Shown: positions 1 through 13,576, counted from the first letter of the stretch. The stretch: DNA of 64,000 nt from Durusdinium trenchii (GCA_963970005.1 CAXAMN010022840.1:458880-522879); one strand, 5' to 3'. Made by a program: numbers and translations. The notes: generated by a model from the letters alone, not told the origin.

Positions 1-69
1 CCGCGACCATCCGCACCCAGCGTTCCCTGCCGGACCCCAACCGCGAGCTCCAGGCCCAAGTGTTCCCTG

Positions 70-985
70 CCGGACCTCAACCACAGCACACAACCACAAC
101 CACAATCACAAACACAAGCATACCACCACAAACACACAACCACAAACACAACCACAAACACACAACCACAAACACAACCACAAACACACAAACACAAACA
201 CACAACCACAAACACAGCCGCAAACACACAACTACAAACACACAACCACAAACAAGCCACACACACAACCACAAACACACAACCACAAACACACAACCAC
301 AAACAGAACCACAAACACACAACCACAACCACAACCACAACCACAAACACACAACCACAACCACAAACACAACCACAAACACACAACCACAAACACGCAA
401 CCACAAACACAACCACAAACACACAACCACAAACACAACCACAAACACACAACCACAAACACAACCACAAACACACAACCACAAACACGACCACAAACAC
501 ACAACCACAAACACACAACCACAAACACGCAACCACAAACACGCAACCACAACCACAACTACAAACACACAATCACAAAGACACAGCCACAAACACACAA
601 CTACAAACACAACCGCAAACACACAATCACAAACACAACCACAAACACGCATCAAACACAACCACAAACACACAACCACAAGCACAACCACAAACACATA
701 ACCACAACCACAACCACAAACACACAACCACAACCATAACCAAACACAACCACAAACACACAACCACAACCACAACCACAACTACAAACACACAATCACA
801 AAGACACAACCACAACCACAACTACAAACACACAATCACAACTACAAACACACAATCACAACGACTACCAGTACCACAAACACAATCACAAACACACAGC
901 CACAAACACACGATCACAAACACAACCACAACCACAACACAGCACACAACCACAACCACAACACACAGCCACAGCACACAACCCG
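70..985. repeat. ACAACC/ACAAAC low-complexity array
   Basis: About 0.9 kb is made almost entirely of interspersed ACAACC, ACAAAC and CACAAACAC units with no fixed long period. The composition (A and C only, with few T or G) leaves long open frames on both strands: Thr/Asn/Gln/His-rich on plus and Val/Cys/Leu/Trp-rich on minus. I read these as artefacts of the repeat, not genes. Nothing else is visible in this stretch. Confidence 0.9.
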
Positions 986-2480
986 AACACCCACCCAAAT
1001 CGAGAACTACAATACTCACGACCATGGCAACATGCTCCTCACTACGGCATCAAGACAAATGATTGAAATGTCATTCTGGGGATCACTCGAAGTAAAGTTT
1101 CTTTTTTTTGTGGTGGTGGTGGTTCCCAGTGCGTGTTGTGTGTGTGTATATGTGTGTGTATGTTTTGGCTGGACGGGTACCTTTGTTCAAGGCCTTTCCC
1201 TCATGGGATGCTATAGGCACTGTAAAACACATTCTATAGTTTGGACAACCTCTTTTCTTGCCTACTTTTGGATGTCATTATGGGTGTTAAGCTGACAGAC
1301 TTGGAGGAAGGAGGGTTTCCTTTTGGCTCTCCGGGTCTGTTGAGCTCGGAAGGACACCTCCCCCGTTCGTGAATTAGTGTTCAACGAACGTAAAGGGAGA
1401 AGGCCAGTGGAACGACAATGCAGCTGGCCGAGGAACGGCACAAGCGGTCGCCGGCTCAAGCCCTTGATAAACTAGCAACAAAAGCGGGTCGCCCCCAAAA
1501 AGGATAGCCCTTGCTATCGAAATAATAAAATTCAGGAGCTTGAGGCAACTTTCTCCATAAGAACCTATGAACTTTATTCAATTCGAGGTCTTGTTAACAT
1601 ACCCTGACTTCCAGGCTTCAGGGTTGGGCCTGAACTTTATTTAGGTGCCAGGGGGTGGCACTCAGATAGTTGTTCATGAGGTTGGCCCCCTGGCCATTTA
1701 ATTAAACTATACTACAGTATAGGCGGCCAAGCACCTCCACCTTCCCAAGCAACACAAACCCTCAGTCTCAGGTGGGCCTCAGCCTGTANNNNNNNNNNGT
1801 ATTCTACCTTCGCAGCAGGTTTCCAGATTGCCAGACCAAAGCCACAGAATTGTGAGAAGTGGCTTGAAAACGGGTGAAGATATTGACGCACGCGTTGGGA
1901 CATTCGTGGTCTCGGTTTTGGGACAACTTTATTTCCAGTGGGGTGCCCAACCTAATCACTCAGGAAATATTGGCCAGGTTGGCGTTGTCCACTTTATGCT
2001 GTTTTCATATGTTTTCACCAGAAGGAACTTTATTTTGTATTTCTGGTTTAGGACCCCATACTCATGTTGTCAACAGATCTTTGCCAGGATAGGCCCTGAG
2101 AACTTTATTTTACTGCCAGTTGTTGAAGTCGAGACGTGTTTTTTTGCAAATAGCAGATAGAAGGTGATGAGCAAGCCAGGAAGTCGATACACTATAGCGT
2201 TTCCTTGCAGGATAGAGTGTGTTGGAAGATGTTTTCTAAATGCATGGTTTTATTCAATGGGCTTGGTTTATTCAGCGTTCACAGTGTTTTGATTGCACAA
2301 GACCTACCGCAAGGAAGTTGGCAGGCAACCCATAGGTTGTTTCTAGAGGTTTCTATAGGCAGCCCATAGGTTCCCCTTCATCTTGGGATTGTGGGTCTCA
2401 TATGTCCAACCCTCCAAGGGCTTATAGGGCCAACCCTCGGAAGCAGGGTCCGCGTGGAAACCTGGCTTCCGCTGTGAAGC
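986..2480. other. No gene recognised; contains a short N gap
   Basis: This stretch has AT-rich intergenic or intronic sequence, a TG-rich microsatellite near 1110-1160, and the phrase AACTTTAT recurring near 1570, 1631, 1927, 2027 and 2101, which suggests degenerate repeats. I see no exon with convincing codon structure. Confidence 0.5.
1789..1798. other. Assembly gap (10 N)
   Basis: Ten consecutive N characters interrupt the sequence. Any open frame crossing this point is meaningless. Confidence 0.99.
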
Positions 2481-2550
2481 GGGCACACTATTGAGTGGCA
2501 TGAACTTGTGCCAGATGAGGTGTGCCCTTGGGGGAAAGCTTGATTGGGCT

Positions 2551-2962
2551 ACCTTCGCTGGTGCTGCCGGTCTGCTGCTGGTTTTCTGCTGCTGCTGCCT
2601 TGCTGCTGCTGGTTGGCTACTGCTGCTGCTGGCGGTTGGCTGCTGTTGGTTTGCTGCTGGTTGGCTGCTGCTGCTGCTGGCTGATTGCTGCCGGTGCTGC
2701 TGCTTGCTGCTTGGCTGCTGCTGGTGCTGCTGCTTGCTGCTTGCTGCTGCTTGTCGCTGCCGCTGCTGCGGCCTGGGCTACAAGGCCTACTCATTTGCTG
2801 CCTGTCATTGTCTTGCACGCCCTATGATTATAGCAGGCTTCTTCCATTGCAGACTGGGCATTGGAAACGTGATATCAAGCTTGGTGGCAGGCCTGTTTGG
2901 TGAAACGCGGTGCCCCATGCGGAAACAAGTATCGCAAGGACGCTGCCGTGACTTAGTCGCGG
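2551..2962 (+). repeat. GCTGCTGG-rich block, copy 1
   Basis: A run of GCTGCTG, GGTTGGCTGCTG and CTGCTGCTGGCTG units occupies about 2551-2775. It is followed by GCTACAAGGCCTACTCATTT and, at 2944-2962, by TGCCGTGACTTAGTCGCGG. The same order of three blocks recurs about 960 bp downstream, so this is one half of a diverged duplication. The frames through it (Leu/Ala/Cys-rich or Gln/Ser-rich) follow from the trinucleotide repeat and do not look like a real protein. Confidence 0.8.
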
Positions 2963-3400
2963 CGTGGTGTCCCAGTTCTTGATTGGTTGCCACAGCTGCA
3001 TTGCAAGGACTTTTGTGTTTGGGTGTTAGTGGGCATGGGTCTTCTGGGCAAACGTGTTCATCTCGCCCAATACCTCGCCCACATCTCGCCCTCTATCTCG
3101 CCCAACCCACCAGGCACCAGGACCTCCAGAGGTGTGCGATGGGGATTGCCATTGTCACAACACATATGTGTATATAAGCAAAGGCCTCTTCAATTTACAT
3201 GGCCCCCCCAGGCAAGGCGCGATTTGCAGGGTTCATGTTTTCAAGCGTTCATGTTCACATTTTTCGCAGGTGTGCCATGCGGAAGTGTGTCCTGCACAGT
3301 CGTTGAAAGACAGGAACGCGCGCACACAGACACCAACGAAGGCAAAACACAAGCTAACCATTGTTTTTTGTGGTCTTAGCTTACTTCTGGCAGAGATCGG

Positions 3401-4415
3401 AAGCCGATGTGCCATGGGCCATGGCTATAATGTAGGATTTGCTCCTGTGATGTGGGATTGGTGAAAACGGTGTGCCACGGGATGATGTGGTTTCTAGCCT
3501 CTGCTGGTTGGGTGCTGCTGCTGCTGCTGCTGCGCTGCGCTGTTTTGCTGCTGGTGGTCGGCTGCTGCCAGTTGCTGCTGGTTTGCTGGCGCTGGTTGGC
3601 TACTATACTGCTGGTTAGCTGCTGCTGGCTTGGTGCTGCCTGCTGTTTGGCGGCTGCTGGTTTGTTGCTGCCGGCTTGCTGCTGCTGTTTGGCCGCTGCT
3701 GGTTACCTTCTGCTGCTGTTGGGTTGTTGGTGTTGTTTTGCTGCTGGTTGGCTGCTGCTTGCTGCTGCCGCTGCCGCTGCCTGCGCTACAAAGCCTACTC
3801 ATTTGCTGCTGGCTGTTGTTGCACAAACCCAATCATTGTGGCAGTGTCCGGTTGTAAACTGGGCTTGGAAAGCATGGTTTTGGCGAAAACTAAGTGACTC
3901 TGCCGTGACTTAGTCACGGTGTGGTGTCACAGAATCGGTGTGCCATGGGGGTTGGATCATTTCAGCCCATAGGAAACCTTAGAACCCATCAACGTGTAGA
4001 AGATTGAACCGCAATGGAATGGTGTAGGTTTAGAAACAATCTAGGCTAGGAGAAAAAGTGCTTGTTTCGAAGCGGTGTGCCATGGGGATTGAGAGAGGAA
4101 TACACACAAGAACGCATAGATATTTCTGACGTTTAACGAACCATTCCATGCTGTTTGCACTCCAGGTAGAAACTTAAAGCAGGTACCAACATGTGGGTCA
4201 GAATCGGGGTGCCATGGGGATTGGATCACGGCAACCCATAGATAACCTTTGAAAACATCAACATGTAGAAGGTTGATGAAGGTTGAATCGCAATGGAATA
4301 GTGTAGGTTTAGAAACAATCTAGGAGAAAAAGTGCTTGTCTGGAAGCGGTGTGCCATTTTGTCCAAATGGGGTAAGTTCTTACATTCGTGGGGTAAGCGG
4401 TGTGCCATGGGGGTG
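3401..4415 (+). repeat. Recurring GGTGTGCCATGGG motif and direct repeat
   Basis: Variants of CGGTGTGCCATGGGG appear near 3407, 3470, 3934, 4073, 4205, 4348 and 4399, usually followed by a short G-rich or GATTG tail. Between them, a segment of about 125 bp at 3961-4088 is repeated at 4228-4356. Both copies run from CCCATAG through ATCAACRTGTAGAAG, CGCAATGGAAT and GTGTAGGTTTAGAAACAATC to AGTGCTTGT. No protein-coding signal was recognised here. Confidence 0.7.
3497..3919 (+). repeat. GCTGCTGG-rich block, copy 2
   Basis: This is the second copy of the block at 2551-2962. A CTGCTGCTG-rich run (3497-3780) is followed by GCTACAAAGCCTACTCATTT and by TGCCGTGACTTAGTCACGG at 3901-3919. The last element is nearly palindromic (CCGTGACT / AGTCACGG around one T). 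Copy 1 has a G in place of an A within it. Confidence 0.8.
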
Positions 4416-5074
4416 GGTCAAGTTCATGTGCGATGGGGTAAGTTACCACGTCGGGTAGCTCTCCAAATTGCGTTGCCATTGGGATTTGCAGTTGAAGTTT
4501 TCTCTTTTTGGAAAGGTGAATCTGGAGAACCTTGTTCTGTATGTAGCGTTTGCAATGGGGAAGGCCAGCAGTCTTGACTTAAGTACTGACTTTTGCAAAT
4601 CGGCGTTCCATGGTGGTTTAGTATCCCACATGCAAAATGTATTAACTTCAACGTGCACCAGTATTTTTTCGGGGTGCCTAAGGAACCTGGTGATAACAGA
4701 GGGGTATAAAAAGGGCCAGCCACTTCATCCAATCAACATGGATGGACATGGATGGTGAAACCGAGCCAAACCGTGCAACATATTGCTATAGATCCCCATC
4801 GAAGACGGATGTTGAGAGCAAAGCAGGTAACACTTGTTCCTCCAGGAACTGAACAACATGGGACTAGGGTGTGGCCGATTGGGAGTCTCAGTCGGAAAAC
4901 GATTCTCCCTATTTTCATGAAAGGCCTTTAGTAACAATGATTATCCATCATCATCATCATCATCATCCACTGTTATGACGGTATACTGGTAATGGGATAT
5001 GCTCAGCATAGGGCCCCCTCAGCTTTCCAGGCAACTGCCTTGTATTGAATGCACCCACGTCCACGCGGAGTCAG

Positions 5075-8000
5075 GTCTCGTGCGAGCCGACCTCGCAGAA
5101 GGATGCGGACAAATTGGGCGAAGCTCTGAACAAGTTGGCTGCAGAGGAGCGGGCGCAGAAGGGGTTGGAGTTGCCTGGAGTTCTTTGGCAAGGGGCATGG
5201 CACCAGGATACCTTGGTTGGCCTGCTTGGTGTTGGTCAAGCTACATGGTGTCCAGGTCTTGACCTATCCCCACTTGAATAATAAGAATGATGGGACCCTT
5301 TGGGAATCTTTTGGGGGGCTTACTGTCAAGGTTGTTTGATGGTGGGGGTTGGGGAATGTATAGTTTTGTAATGTTTTTGTATACTTATTTTATGACAATA
5401 TTTAGCCAGCATTTTCTCCGACGACGGCCTTGGATAAGACAGCTGATCATATTTTTCACATTTCACCTCAGATGCGGCCCTTCGACCCTTCACTGCACTG
5501 CCACATACTGTACAGATGTTTGTTCACAGCCGCCCACGCTTGTCGGAAAGACGTCATCAAGCACTTCTGTACCATGTTCCCTTGGGCATCCCAGCCGGGA
5601 TGCACCGTCGTAACCCAGACGAGAAAGTCGACCAGTGAACCTTTGACAGGACCCTTCCTTCCGCTACAGCCGCGATGAAGAGTCCAACCAGACGGTCGCC
5701 CGCCAGTCAGTTGAAGCTGAGTTTCTTGCGGCTTCTTGTTACTTGAGTGCCGTACATTTCCCCCATTGGCATGTTTCGCCCATGGATCTCCACGGACTTC
5801 TACAATGCAATCTTTCGTTTCACCCGCTTTCCAGTTGGACATGGTCGTCCCAAACAGAGCGAGCCCCGAAACCGGCAGCCGACACATGAGGTTCGAGCCC
5901 TAAAAAATCATGAGAAACCACTTCCATGAAAACCAAGAAAGCGAAGAAACAAAGCCAGTCCTGAGACGTGTTTCCTGGTCAAAGGGGTTGATTTTTAAAG
6001 TAACCTTTGGGAAGTGGATGTGGATGTGGATTATATATGGAGAACCCTTGGCAATGCAGTGCATTTTTGGGAGGGCAAGTTGCATTTATGACATATATTG
6101 TTCTTGTTGTTGTTGGGAGGAGGGAGGGGGCGGGTTAAAGCAACATTTATCAACATTATGTACTCAGAAGCTCATGTTTCCTCCTGGTTTTTCCTTTTGT
6201 TTAAAAAAGATCCACCCCCCAGACAAGAGAGGAAAGGCATGCAAACCAAAGTGGACATGCGTGAAAACACATGCATCCACATGCGTGCTGCTGACCTGCA
6301 TGCTGCTCCAGGTCATCGAGGGCATGGGGGAGCTGCACTTGGAGATTATCATTGATCGCCTGAAGCGAGAGTTTAAGGTGGAAGCCGAGGTCGGCAAGCC
6401 GCAGGCAGAGTCGCCAGATGTCGGGCCGCGGTGCGGGGTAGGTGCCGAGGTGGTCGGAATGGTGTCGGGAGAGTTGAGTTTTCTTGAGGGTTCTTGGATG
6501 GGTGCTTGTGGGATGGGGTGGGTCTTAGTATGTCTTAGTTTTCGTATGTTTCTGGTTTTTGTGTGCTTGGAAAGGTGGTTGTTTTTGTTCTTGCCGCCGG
6601 CTGTCCACATGCAAGGAAGGTACCAATATGTAGCAATAATCGTAATCCATGTACTCCATGGGAGATAGTTGAAAATACGAACGCGGTATCTCACCAGTCT
6701 TGCTTTGAGTTTCGCGAAATGGAATATGGCAATTGTATGGGTGGCCTGTAGTTTTGGGATGCCAACCGCACTATCAGAAACCAGAGAGATCACTACCAGC
6801 GTGTTGATGTTTTCACGGGTGCTATCGGGTGCTTCATGGTGGACCTGTTGGTTTTTTGGTGCATATTGAATGGAATGGGCTCCAGTGAGTGTGACCCTCA
6901 TCATTTTTTTCCCATCCCTTTCCCCCTTAATCGTGATTTCGCGAACACCGATCTGAAGCCCTGGTCGCTTAGCAAGATGACCTTTAAGTTGTGACAGAGA
7001 AAAGGCATTTGTTCGCATCTGTTCCAAATTTGAGCAACAACATCCAGTGACTAGATCAACATGACCTCCGTTTTCTCCCGCAACACACCGATGCTCGCTG
7101 TTCTGCTCGGAGGTGGCCTATCGGGAGACCATTACAGAGCCCATCGAGCTTTGGTACACCCACAAGAAGCAGAGCGGCGGCTCTGGACAGTATGTACGCT
7201 GCCCTTAAGTTGGATGGCTTTGGTTGCCCTCCCTCCAAAATCATGGAAGCCGAGCAGACCCCCTTGTCGTTGAACATGGTTCTTCCAGGGGCCTGCGTTT
7301 CACTTCCTTGATTGTTTCAGGCTGTGTGTGTGTGGGCATATATCTGGGTATTGGATGGTATTGGAGAATTTGGATCTCATATTGATATTGGTGTTATTCT
7401 TATTATTCTTGTCCTCTACCAACTGGAGTCGGTGATGACGTCGCCATGGAAGAGGGTAGCTTGGCAGTTGGCTTGTTGGTCATGTAACATGTTGCATTCC
7501 TGTACTCTTTTTGGGAGTTGGCTGCGGGCCATGAATACATAAAGTTTAATGAAATTTGTTGGGTCAGCAGCCAGTGGTATACCCGTGTCAGTTTGGCCCA
7601 TATTATATATATATATATACATACATATCCCAGCATATCCCAGCTATCCAACATGGGCCCAATCGTTTGCTTCACGCGGAATGAGCGGATGGATGGTTCC
7701 GGGGGTGAGGACGGAATGGGACCAACTTGTGGCCGTGGACAAGAGTGTGCCATGCCTCACCAGAGAACATAGTGCGACCACGAGCTGTTCATGTTCTTTT
7801 TTGGTGGTACCGACTTGAGCCATTAGGGGGCCCGGGCCCACCAGCTGGTGGTCGCCCAGGCCAAGCTGTGCATGGTCTATGAGCCAAACCCAGGCGAAGG
7901 TGCGGGGCATAGAAGCGATTTGGAGTGTGTGGAGCGTGGTGTTTGGTCCTGACTGAGTCGACCGAGGCATGTTCCTGCATGTTCCTACCCTCCCTCAGAA

Positions 8001-11000
8001 CATCATGGAAGCTGAGCAGACCTGCGTTGTAGAGTGAAGAGGGTTTGTTCCAATTCCATCATTGTTTCAGGGAGTGTATGTGTTTGCTGCCTGGCCAACT
8101 GCGAGTGGGAGTTTGGTGGCGTTTGACTGAGATGAATCAGATGTAAGGTTCAAACAAAAAGGTGATCAGATCAGATCCAAGGTTTCCCTGAAACCTACAG
8201 TAAATTGTATATTATATATGTTGGAAGGCTTGTTATGATATGGCGGTGAGGGTAAGACTAAGATGCACAAGCTAAACTGCACTGACCCCATTCTCCACTG
8301 CTTCAACTTAAGCACACACGCACAATAGTTAAACATTTGGTTTGTCCTATTACCTGCAACAGTCAGTAAACAATTGACACTATTTTGGAACAAGGCCTTT
8401 ACTAAAAATATTGATAAGCTTCATCATCACCACCATCATCATCATCATCCACTGTTAATAGGATAGACCCAAGTTAAACATATATATATATATACACATG
8501 TAAATGTGCCAACAGTTTTTGGGTGGGACATTTCTTCATGCTGAGCTATCAGGAGCAACAGACAAATAATGACAAATAGGTGGCTTTTGGCACAAGCAGA
8601 GCAGCAGAGCAGCAGAGCGCTGACCAGCTCCATTTGTGAATGGATGCTTTTTTGGATCTTTGTCGTGCAACTGTCCGTTGCCATCCGGGATGCGTCTAGA
8701 GGTAGGGTTCCCATAATTTCCTGTATGCCACGCTCGGTCTGTTGGGTGTGTGGGGTCAGGTTTTCTTGGGCTCCTTTTTTTTGGCTCGGAAACGAGGCTA
8801 CGAGTTCACCAACGAGGTCATTGGCGGAGCCGTGCTCAAAGAGTACATCCCGGGCGTGCCTCAGCTGTGTATTTTCGAGGCCCCCAATAGACATAGATAG
8901 AACCATTAGAATCTGCCGGCTGAACTATGGTGATCATCAACGAGTCAATCCGACCTTCTGGGCAGCAGAAGTCAATCCAGGAAGTCCTGTCAGAACCTGC
9001 AGTAGAACTTTAGACAGTCAAAGTTCCACTGAACATCAGCGAGAGGGGACCCTGCAAGCAGTGGCAAAATCAGGTTCTGAGATGTGACATCATCGGTTTT
9101 TAACCAAGTTCCGATGGACACTTCAAGTGTTGTGGGTTTTTGCCTAACCCTTGTATTAGCATGGGGGCGTGGGGGCGTTGGACTTGCATTGAGGTGATGA
9201 AAGGCACTGAGGGTCAGATGATGAATGGCATCCGCATGGGCTTCCCTGTGGTAGTGCCTTGGACGTCGGAGTGGTGCACCACATGTTTTGTGGATGAGGC
9301 ATGGTGAAACGGCTCCCCCCGTCTTCGATCACGTGGCTTTGAGGACTGGTTGAGCTACGTGTGATGCCACGCGCTGTTTCTTTTCTTTTTGCGCGTCAGC
9401 CTGATGTGGGAAATCGTAGGGCACAAGGAACGCAACATGGCGAGGGATGGGATCCCCATAGTTGTTTGCAAATCTGGTCACGGTATCCGGGCTTCCTCTC
9501 CTTCTTGGGCCAAGGACATGTGTTAGTTTGAATGGCGGGGTCAAGCTGGTCAAGCTAACCCCGAAAAAGGTCAGAGAAGATCACCTTGTTGTGTGGGAGT
9601 TGCATAGACTGCATAGACCATAGAGTTGACCTGAGTTGCCCTGAGTAGAACGCATCCCATGAACACCAGAAGCCATACAGAACCAGTATTTGCTCGGGTT
9701 TCATATATCAGTATATTAATAGTATATTGTATATATATATAACTTTAGAACTATGTAACGTATACAGTTTGGATGTTTGAACTTAGGGGATTGATTGCAG
9801 GTGGTCACCTGCTGCAACCCATATGGTGGATCATGGTGGGCCATCCACTGAGCTCGCTTCTTCTCATGACCCGGAACGAACTTACTGCGCTGCTACAGTG
9901 GAGCAGAACCCCCTCGCTCTACACCGAACGAACGCAGACACCGCAGAAACCGAGCCCAGGATGTGAAGTGCAAGCTGAAGGACGGTGGTTTCCACCCAGT
10001 GGACTCCTCCTCCATCGCCTTCGAGATCGCCGCGCGCGCCGCCTTCAAGGCGCAAGAATCCCGTCTTGGGCAGAGGGCAAAGTGAACAAGACTTGGCAAA
10101 AGCACCGGAAAAGAATCGAAGATATAAGCTGAACGCAGGGGGTCCTCAGCTAAACATGGAGGCTTTGGGATTTTTGGATCCCCAAGTCCCAAGTCCTTTC
10201 AGGTCTCTGTGCTATAGGTGAGCAATTGAAGTTGAAGTGGTCTTCCTCCACTAGCCGGGTGGTTTGCCCAGCACAAGTTCAAGAAGATCAATCAACGAAC
10301 TGCACTGCATTGGTGTGATGTCCCTTACAATACTGAGTGGGCCCAAGCAACTACCCCGCTGATTTTGAATATTTACCTAAACTGGAACATCCTAGAACAC
10401 AAGGCGGGTAGCCTTTTTGGACTGGGTTTGCACTGTACATCTCAGAGCCCTTGCACAAGCTCCCGGTTTCTGAAATACCTCCCAATTTGTGATCCTTGCT
10501 GTAGGTGCTACTCGTACTTGGGTACGAAAGCTAGTCACCTGTTGCTGCACAGCACAGCTGGCCTTTTGCGAGGCTGTCACTGCGGATGCACACCAATCTT
10601 TCATATACCCAACCTTGGGAAATTAATCAGGGAGTATGCAACTTAATATTTCTGGATTGGTTTTTCAAAGCCGTGTAAAATCACAGAGGTGTACCCCTCT
10701 AAAATTTGAAAAACATAATCAATATTCCTTTAACCAAAAATGCCCAGACTCAACAGGGATCTAATTAATCAATATGTTATTTATATAGGCTAATTTGGAG
10801 AGATTTGAATAGGCGGGGGGCTGATTAATTTCTGGCAGCTGTGACTCATGTGACAGAGAAATAAAGACGGGGTGTGACAGGAGTTAACCACTAGTATCCA
10901 CTAGTGAATTATTGGACACACGACAGATCAATGAGAGCAGACCTCGCACCTGGGGAAAGGTGCTGAAAAACATGCACGCAGCTGTGAACATTATTGAATT

Positions 11001-12407
11001 TTAATCAATATAGGTGGGGGCCCTAATCAGAACGGAGGGAAGATCATTTTTCACTCCTGCCACGATCAGATCTGCATGTTGATGTTCAGGAGGGCACCAA
11101 CCAAGCGAAGCCCATCGTCATGGAGCCCATCATGAAGGTGGAGGTCATTACCCCCGAGGCCTGCACCGACACGCGCGTACGGCTGACACCGCGCTCGCTC
11201 CCCGCGGTGTCAAGCGTGGACCATGGGACTCGTGACGGAGCACAGATGACTCAGAGCTGCATGGGATGAGATGTTTTGTTGGGTTTTCTTCTGCTCAGAT
11301 GGGGTGGACGTTGCTTTGTCCAAGCAACGACCTGGACTGACGTAGTTCGAGAACTCCTGGCGTACCGCAAAAGATGAGCACTGCAGGGATGGATGAGTGA
11401 TGATTGATGAATGCCTACACCATGGTCATGGCCCGAAACACGGACTTGCCCAGCCAAAGGATAGCCGGTAGTAGGTAGGTGATCCTAAATCACCTAAACC
11501 ATGGTCAACTAGGATTGTGAGGTGGCTGGAGAAAAACCCAGGTACCCACCCCATCCCACCTTCAGGCACGAAGTGAAACCATAGCCACCCTTCTCCCTTC
11601 CACCGAACGCGCGGAATCGCAACACGGCCAGGAATACATGGGCAACATCATCGGGGATCTCAACAGCCGCCGTGGCATCGTCAACGAACTGGGCACCCGT
11701 AACAATCTCCATGTGGTGAACGCATCCGTGCCCTTGGCCGTCGGGAAGCTCAGAGAGGCTTCGCTGTTTGAACCAGGAACCATCAGGAACCAGGTTCAGG
11801 CAGAATGACATGAGAAACGGCGAAAACACAAGAGCATTGGCTGGTAGTTTGTTGAATGATTCGCAGGGGATTGATGGCGGGCGCCAGGAAATCATAGGAA
11901 ATCACTAAAGCCAACAAGCATTCCCTGCCAGGGTCATACTACTGTTCTGGACACCTCAGACACCTCGCCTGGTGGACAGCTCTTAACAAGTCACATTTGC
12001 GCGGTCAGACGCCACAGAGCTGCTGCTTGCTACGCCCCAGGAGATGTTCAGCTACATCGCGGAGCTGCGAAACCTCTCGAAGGGCCGTGCTAACTACAGC
12101 ATGGAGTTGCTGATGTAGCAAATAGCACGACAGCTGGCATAGCAAACCAACTTTTAGCACAAAGGCACGAGTTCTTAAGTGGCGCTTTGTTTGAGGTAGG
12201 CTTCGAGGTTGTCTTGCAACATCTTACAAGCACATTTTAAGGTGGAACATCACCACCACTGCAGACATGTATATAGTAGTTATGATGTTTTATCTGGTGT
12301 TTTTCCCCACTCCAAGAACCAGGTTCCAGAAGTACGAGGCTGTGCCTGAGAATGTGGCAGAGACGATCGAGGCTAAGACTAAGTTCCCGGGCTGCATCAA
12401 TCTGTAG
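5075..12407 (+). CDS. Elongation factor G, organellar (probably plastid), C-terminal part
   Basis: EF-G is the translocase GTPase of bacterial-type ribosomes. Twelve exons can be read: 5075-5146, 5650-5694, 6312-6404, 7113-7193, 7860-7899, 8797-8855, 9194-9253, 9960-10049, 11090-11158, 11632-11739, 12041-12105 and 12323-12407 (stop TAG). They sum to 867 nt, i.e. 288 aa plus stop. Diagnostic pieces in order are [105 protein letters not shown] and GRANYSME, ending in [11 protein letters not shown]. This covers the end of domain III, IV and V. The SRDEE/NQT context resembles plastid EF-G more than mitochondrial, by recall. Donors are seven GT, three GC and one GA; every joined acceptor is AG followed by G. 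The 5' exons (GTP-binding domain) were not found and should lie upstream, perhaps beyond the window. Confidence 0.88.
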
Positions 12408-13560
12408 GCCTGAGAAATGACATTCTGCAGATACATTCTCCCAATCTCCCATACTACTGTGGAATCGACATGAATCGACTTTTCCTTCTAAAAGAATGGA
12501 CTTTTACATGTGTTTAAATGTTTTTGGATGGTCAATCCTCTAGATCCTCCCTTGCACGTCCAATGTTTCGAGGTCTTCGGGCTGGTAGCCCGCGCGTGAT
12601 TGGTGATAGGTCAAAATGATCTCACGCACATCGATGCATTTCTTCTACAAGCTCATGGTTTTGGGATGGTTTGGGAGTTTGTGCATCACAGGCTTGTCAG
12701 TTTAACATTTTTGGATCCCGGCTCAAATTTCCTCCACGAAGCTAATTCAGGTGGGCTTAATAAATCTGCAAAATCCTCTCATTTTGTAGAGACAAATCTG
12801 TGGGATTCTCATTGATAACTGATTCAGTAGCATGTTTTACCCTTGCAAGCCTATACATTGTGGAAGAGGATTTTCTAGAGATTTACCGGTGACTCCAGGG
12901 GGGTTGTAGATACCAATAATGTATGTGAATGTATAGTAACCGAGATTTTGTAGTAGTCACAACTCATGGACTCATGATTTGTTTACAAACACTGAATTAA
13001 TGATTTTGTAGCTTTGCTTTCTACATTGCAGCCAACTTTTTTAGACACATGTTTCTTATGCTTTTTACATTGTAGAGCATGTATCTATTTTGCTTAACGT
13101 TTTTTCACGATGCTTCATCGCCTTCCCACAATGCACTTGATCCATCTCTTGAGAATCGTTGGACACGTTGATAGCTGATTATGTAGCATTTGATGTTCAT
13201 TGCCCAATTGTCTAGAGACAATGTTCTACAAAAAGCCACTCCCACAATGATCATGCTAATGTTGACGTTGATATTTTTGGGGCATACGTTTCCTCACTAA
13301 GCAGGAGCAAGTGGAAACAGCTTATTCCCAGGGAAAGTGAGGAACTGAGTGAAGAATTTTCACCATTCCTCACCTCAATCCAACTAATAAGAGAGACAGC
13401 AGCATCATGTGGCATCCCTTGACCAATAACTATGCTGGGCAGGTCAAGGCAAAACAGGAAAAAACAATCACACACACAAAAAAACAATTTGATTGCTGAT
13501 GTGTGATTCCCTGCATTCCTTTTTTTGAGACCGGCACCGGGCCACCCAGGTAATCGATTT
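12408..13560. other. Intergenic, no gene seen
   Basis: This is AT-rich sequence after the EF-G stop codon. It has several short open frames but none with exon-like codon usage. It probably contains the 3' UTR of EF-G, but no AATAAA-like signal can be assigned with confidence. Confidence 0.4.
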
Positions 13561-13576
13561 CTTCGGCCGCGCTCAG

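Noticed and set aside
60..821. Open frames up to 234 codons on both strands
   Set aside because: They follow the ACAACC array and consist of the translated repeat; no start context, no domain.
2491..3913. Leu/Cys/Ala-rich and Gln/Ser-rich open frames
   Set aside because: They are GCTGCTGG trinucleotide-repeat artefacts present in several frames at once.
6164..7027. 287-codon minus-strand open frame
   Set aside because: It overlaps the conserved EF-G exon at 6312-6404 on the plus strand and has no motif.
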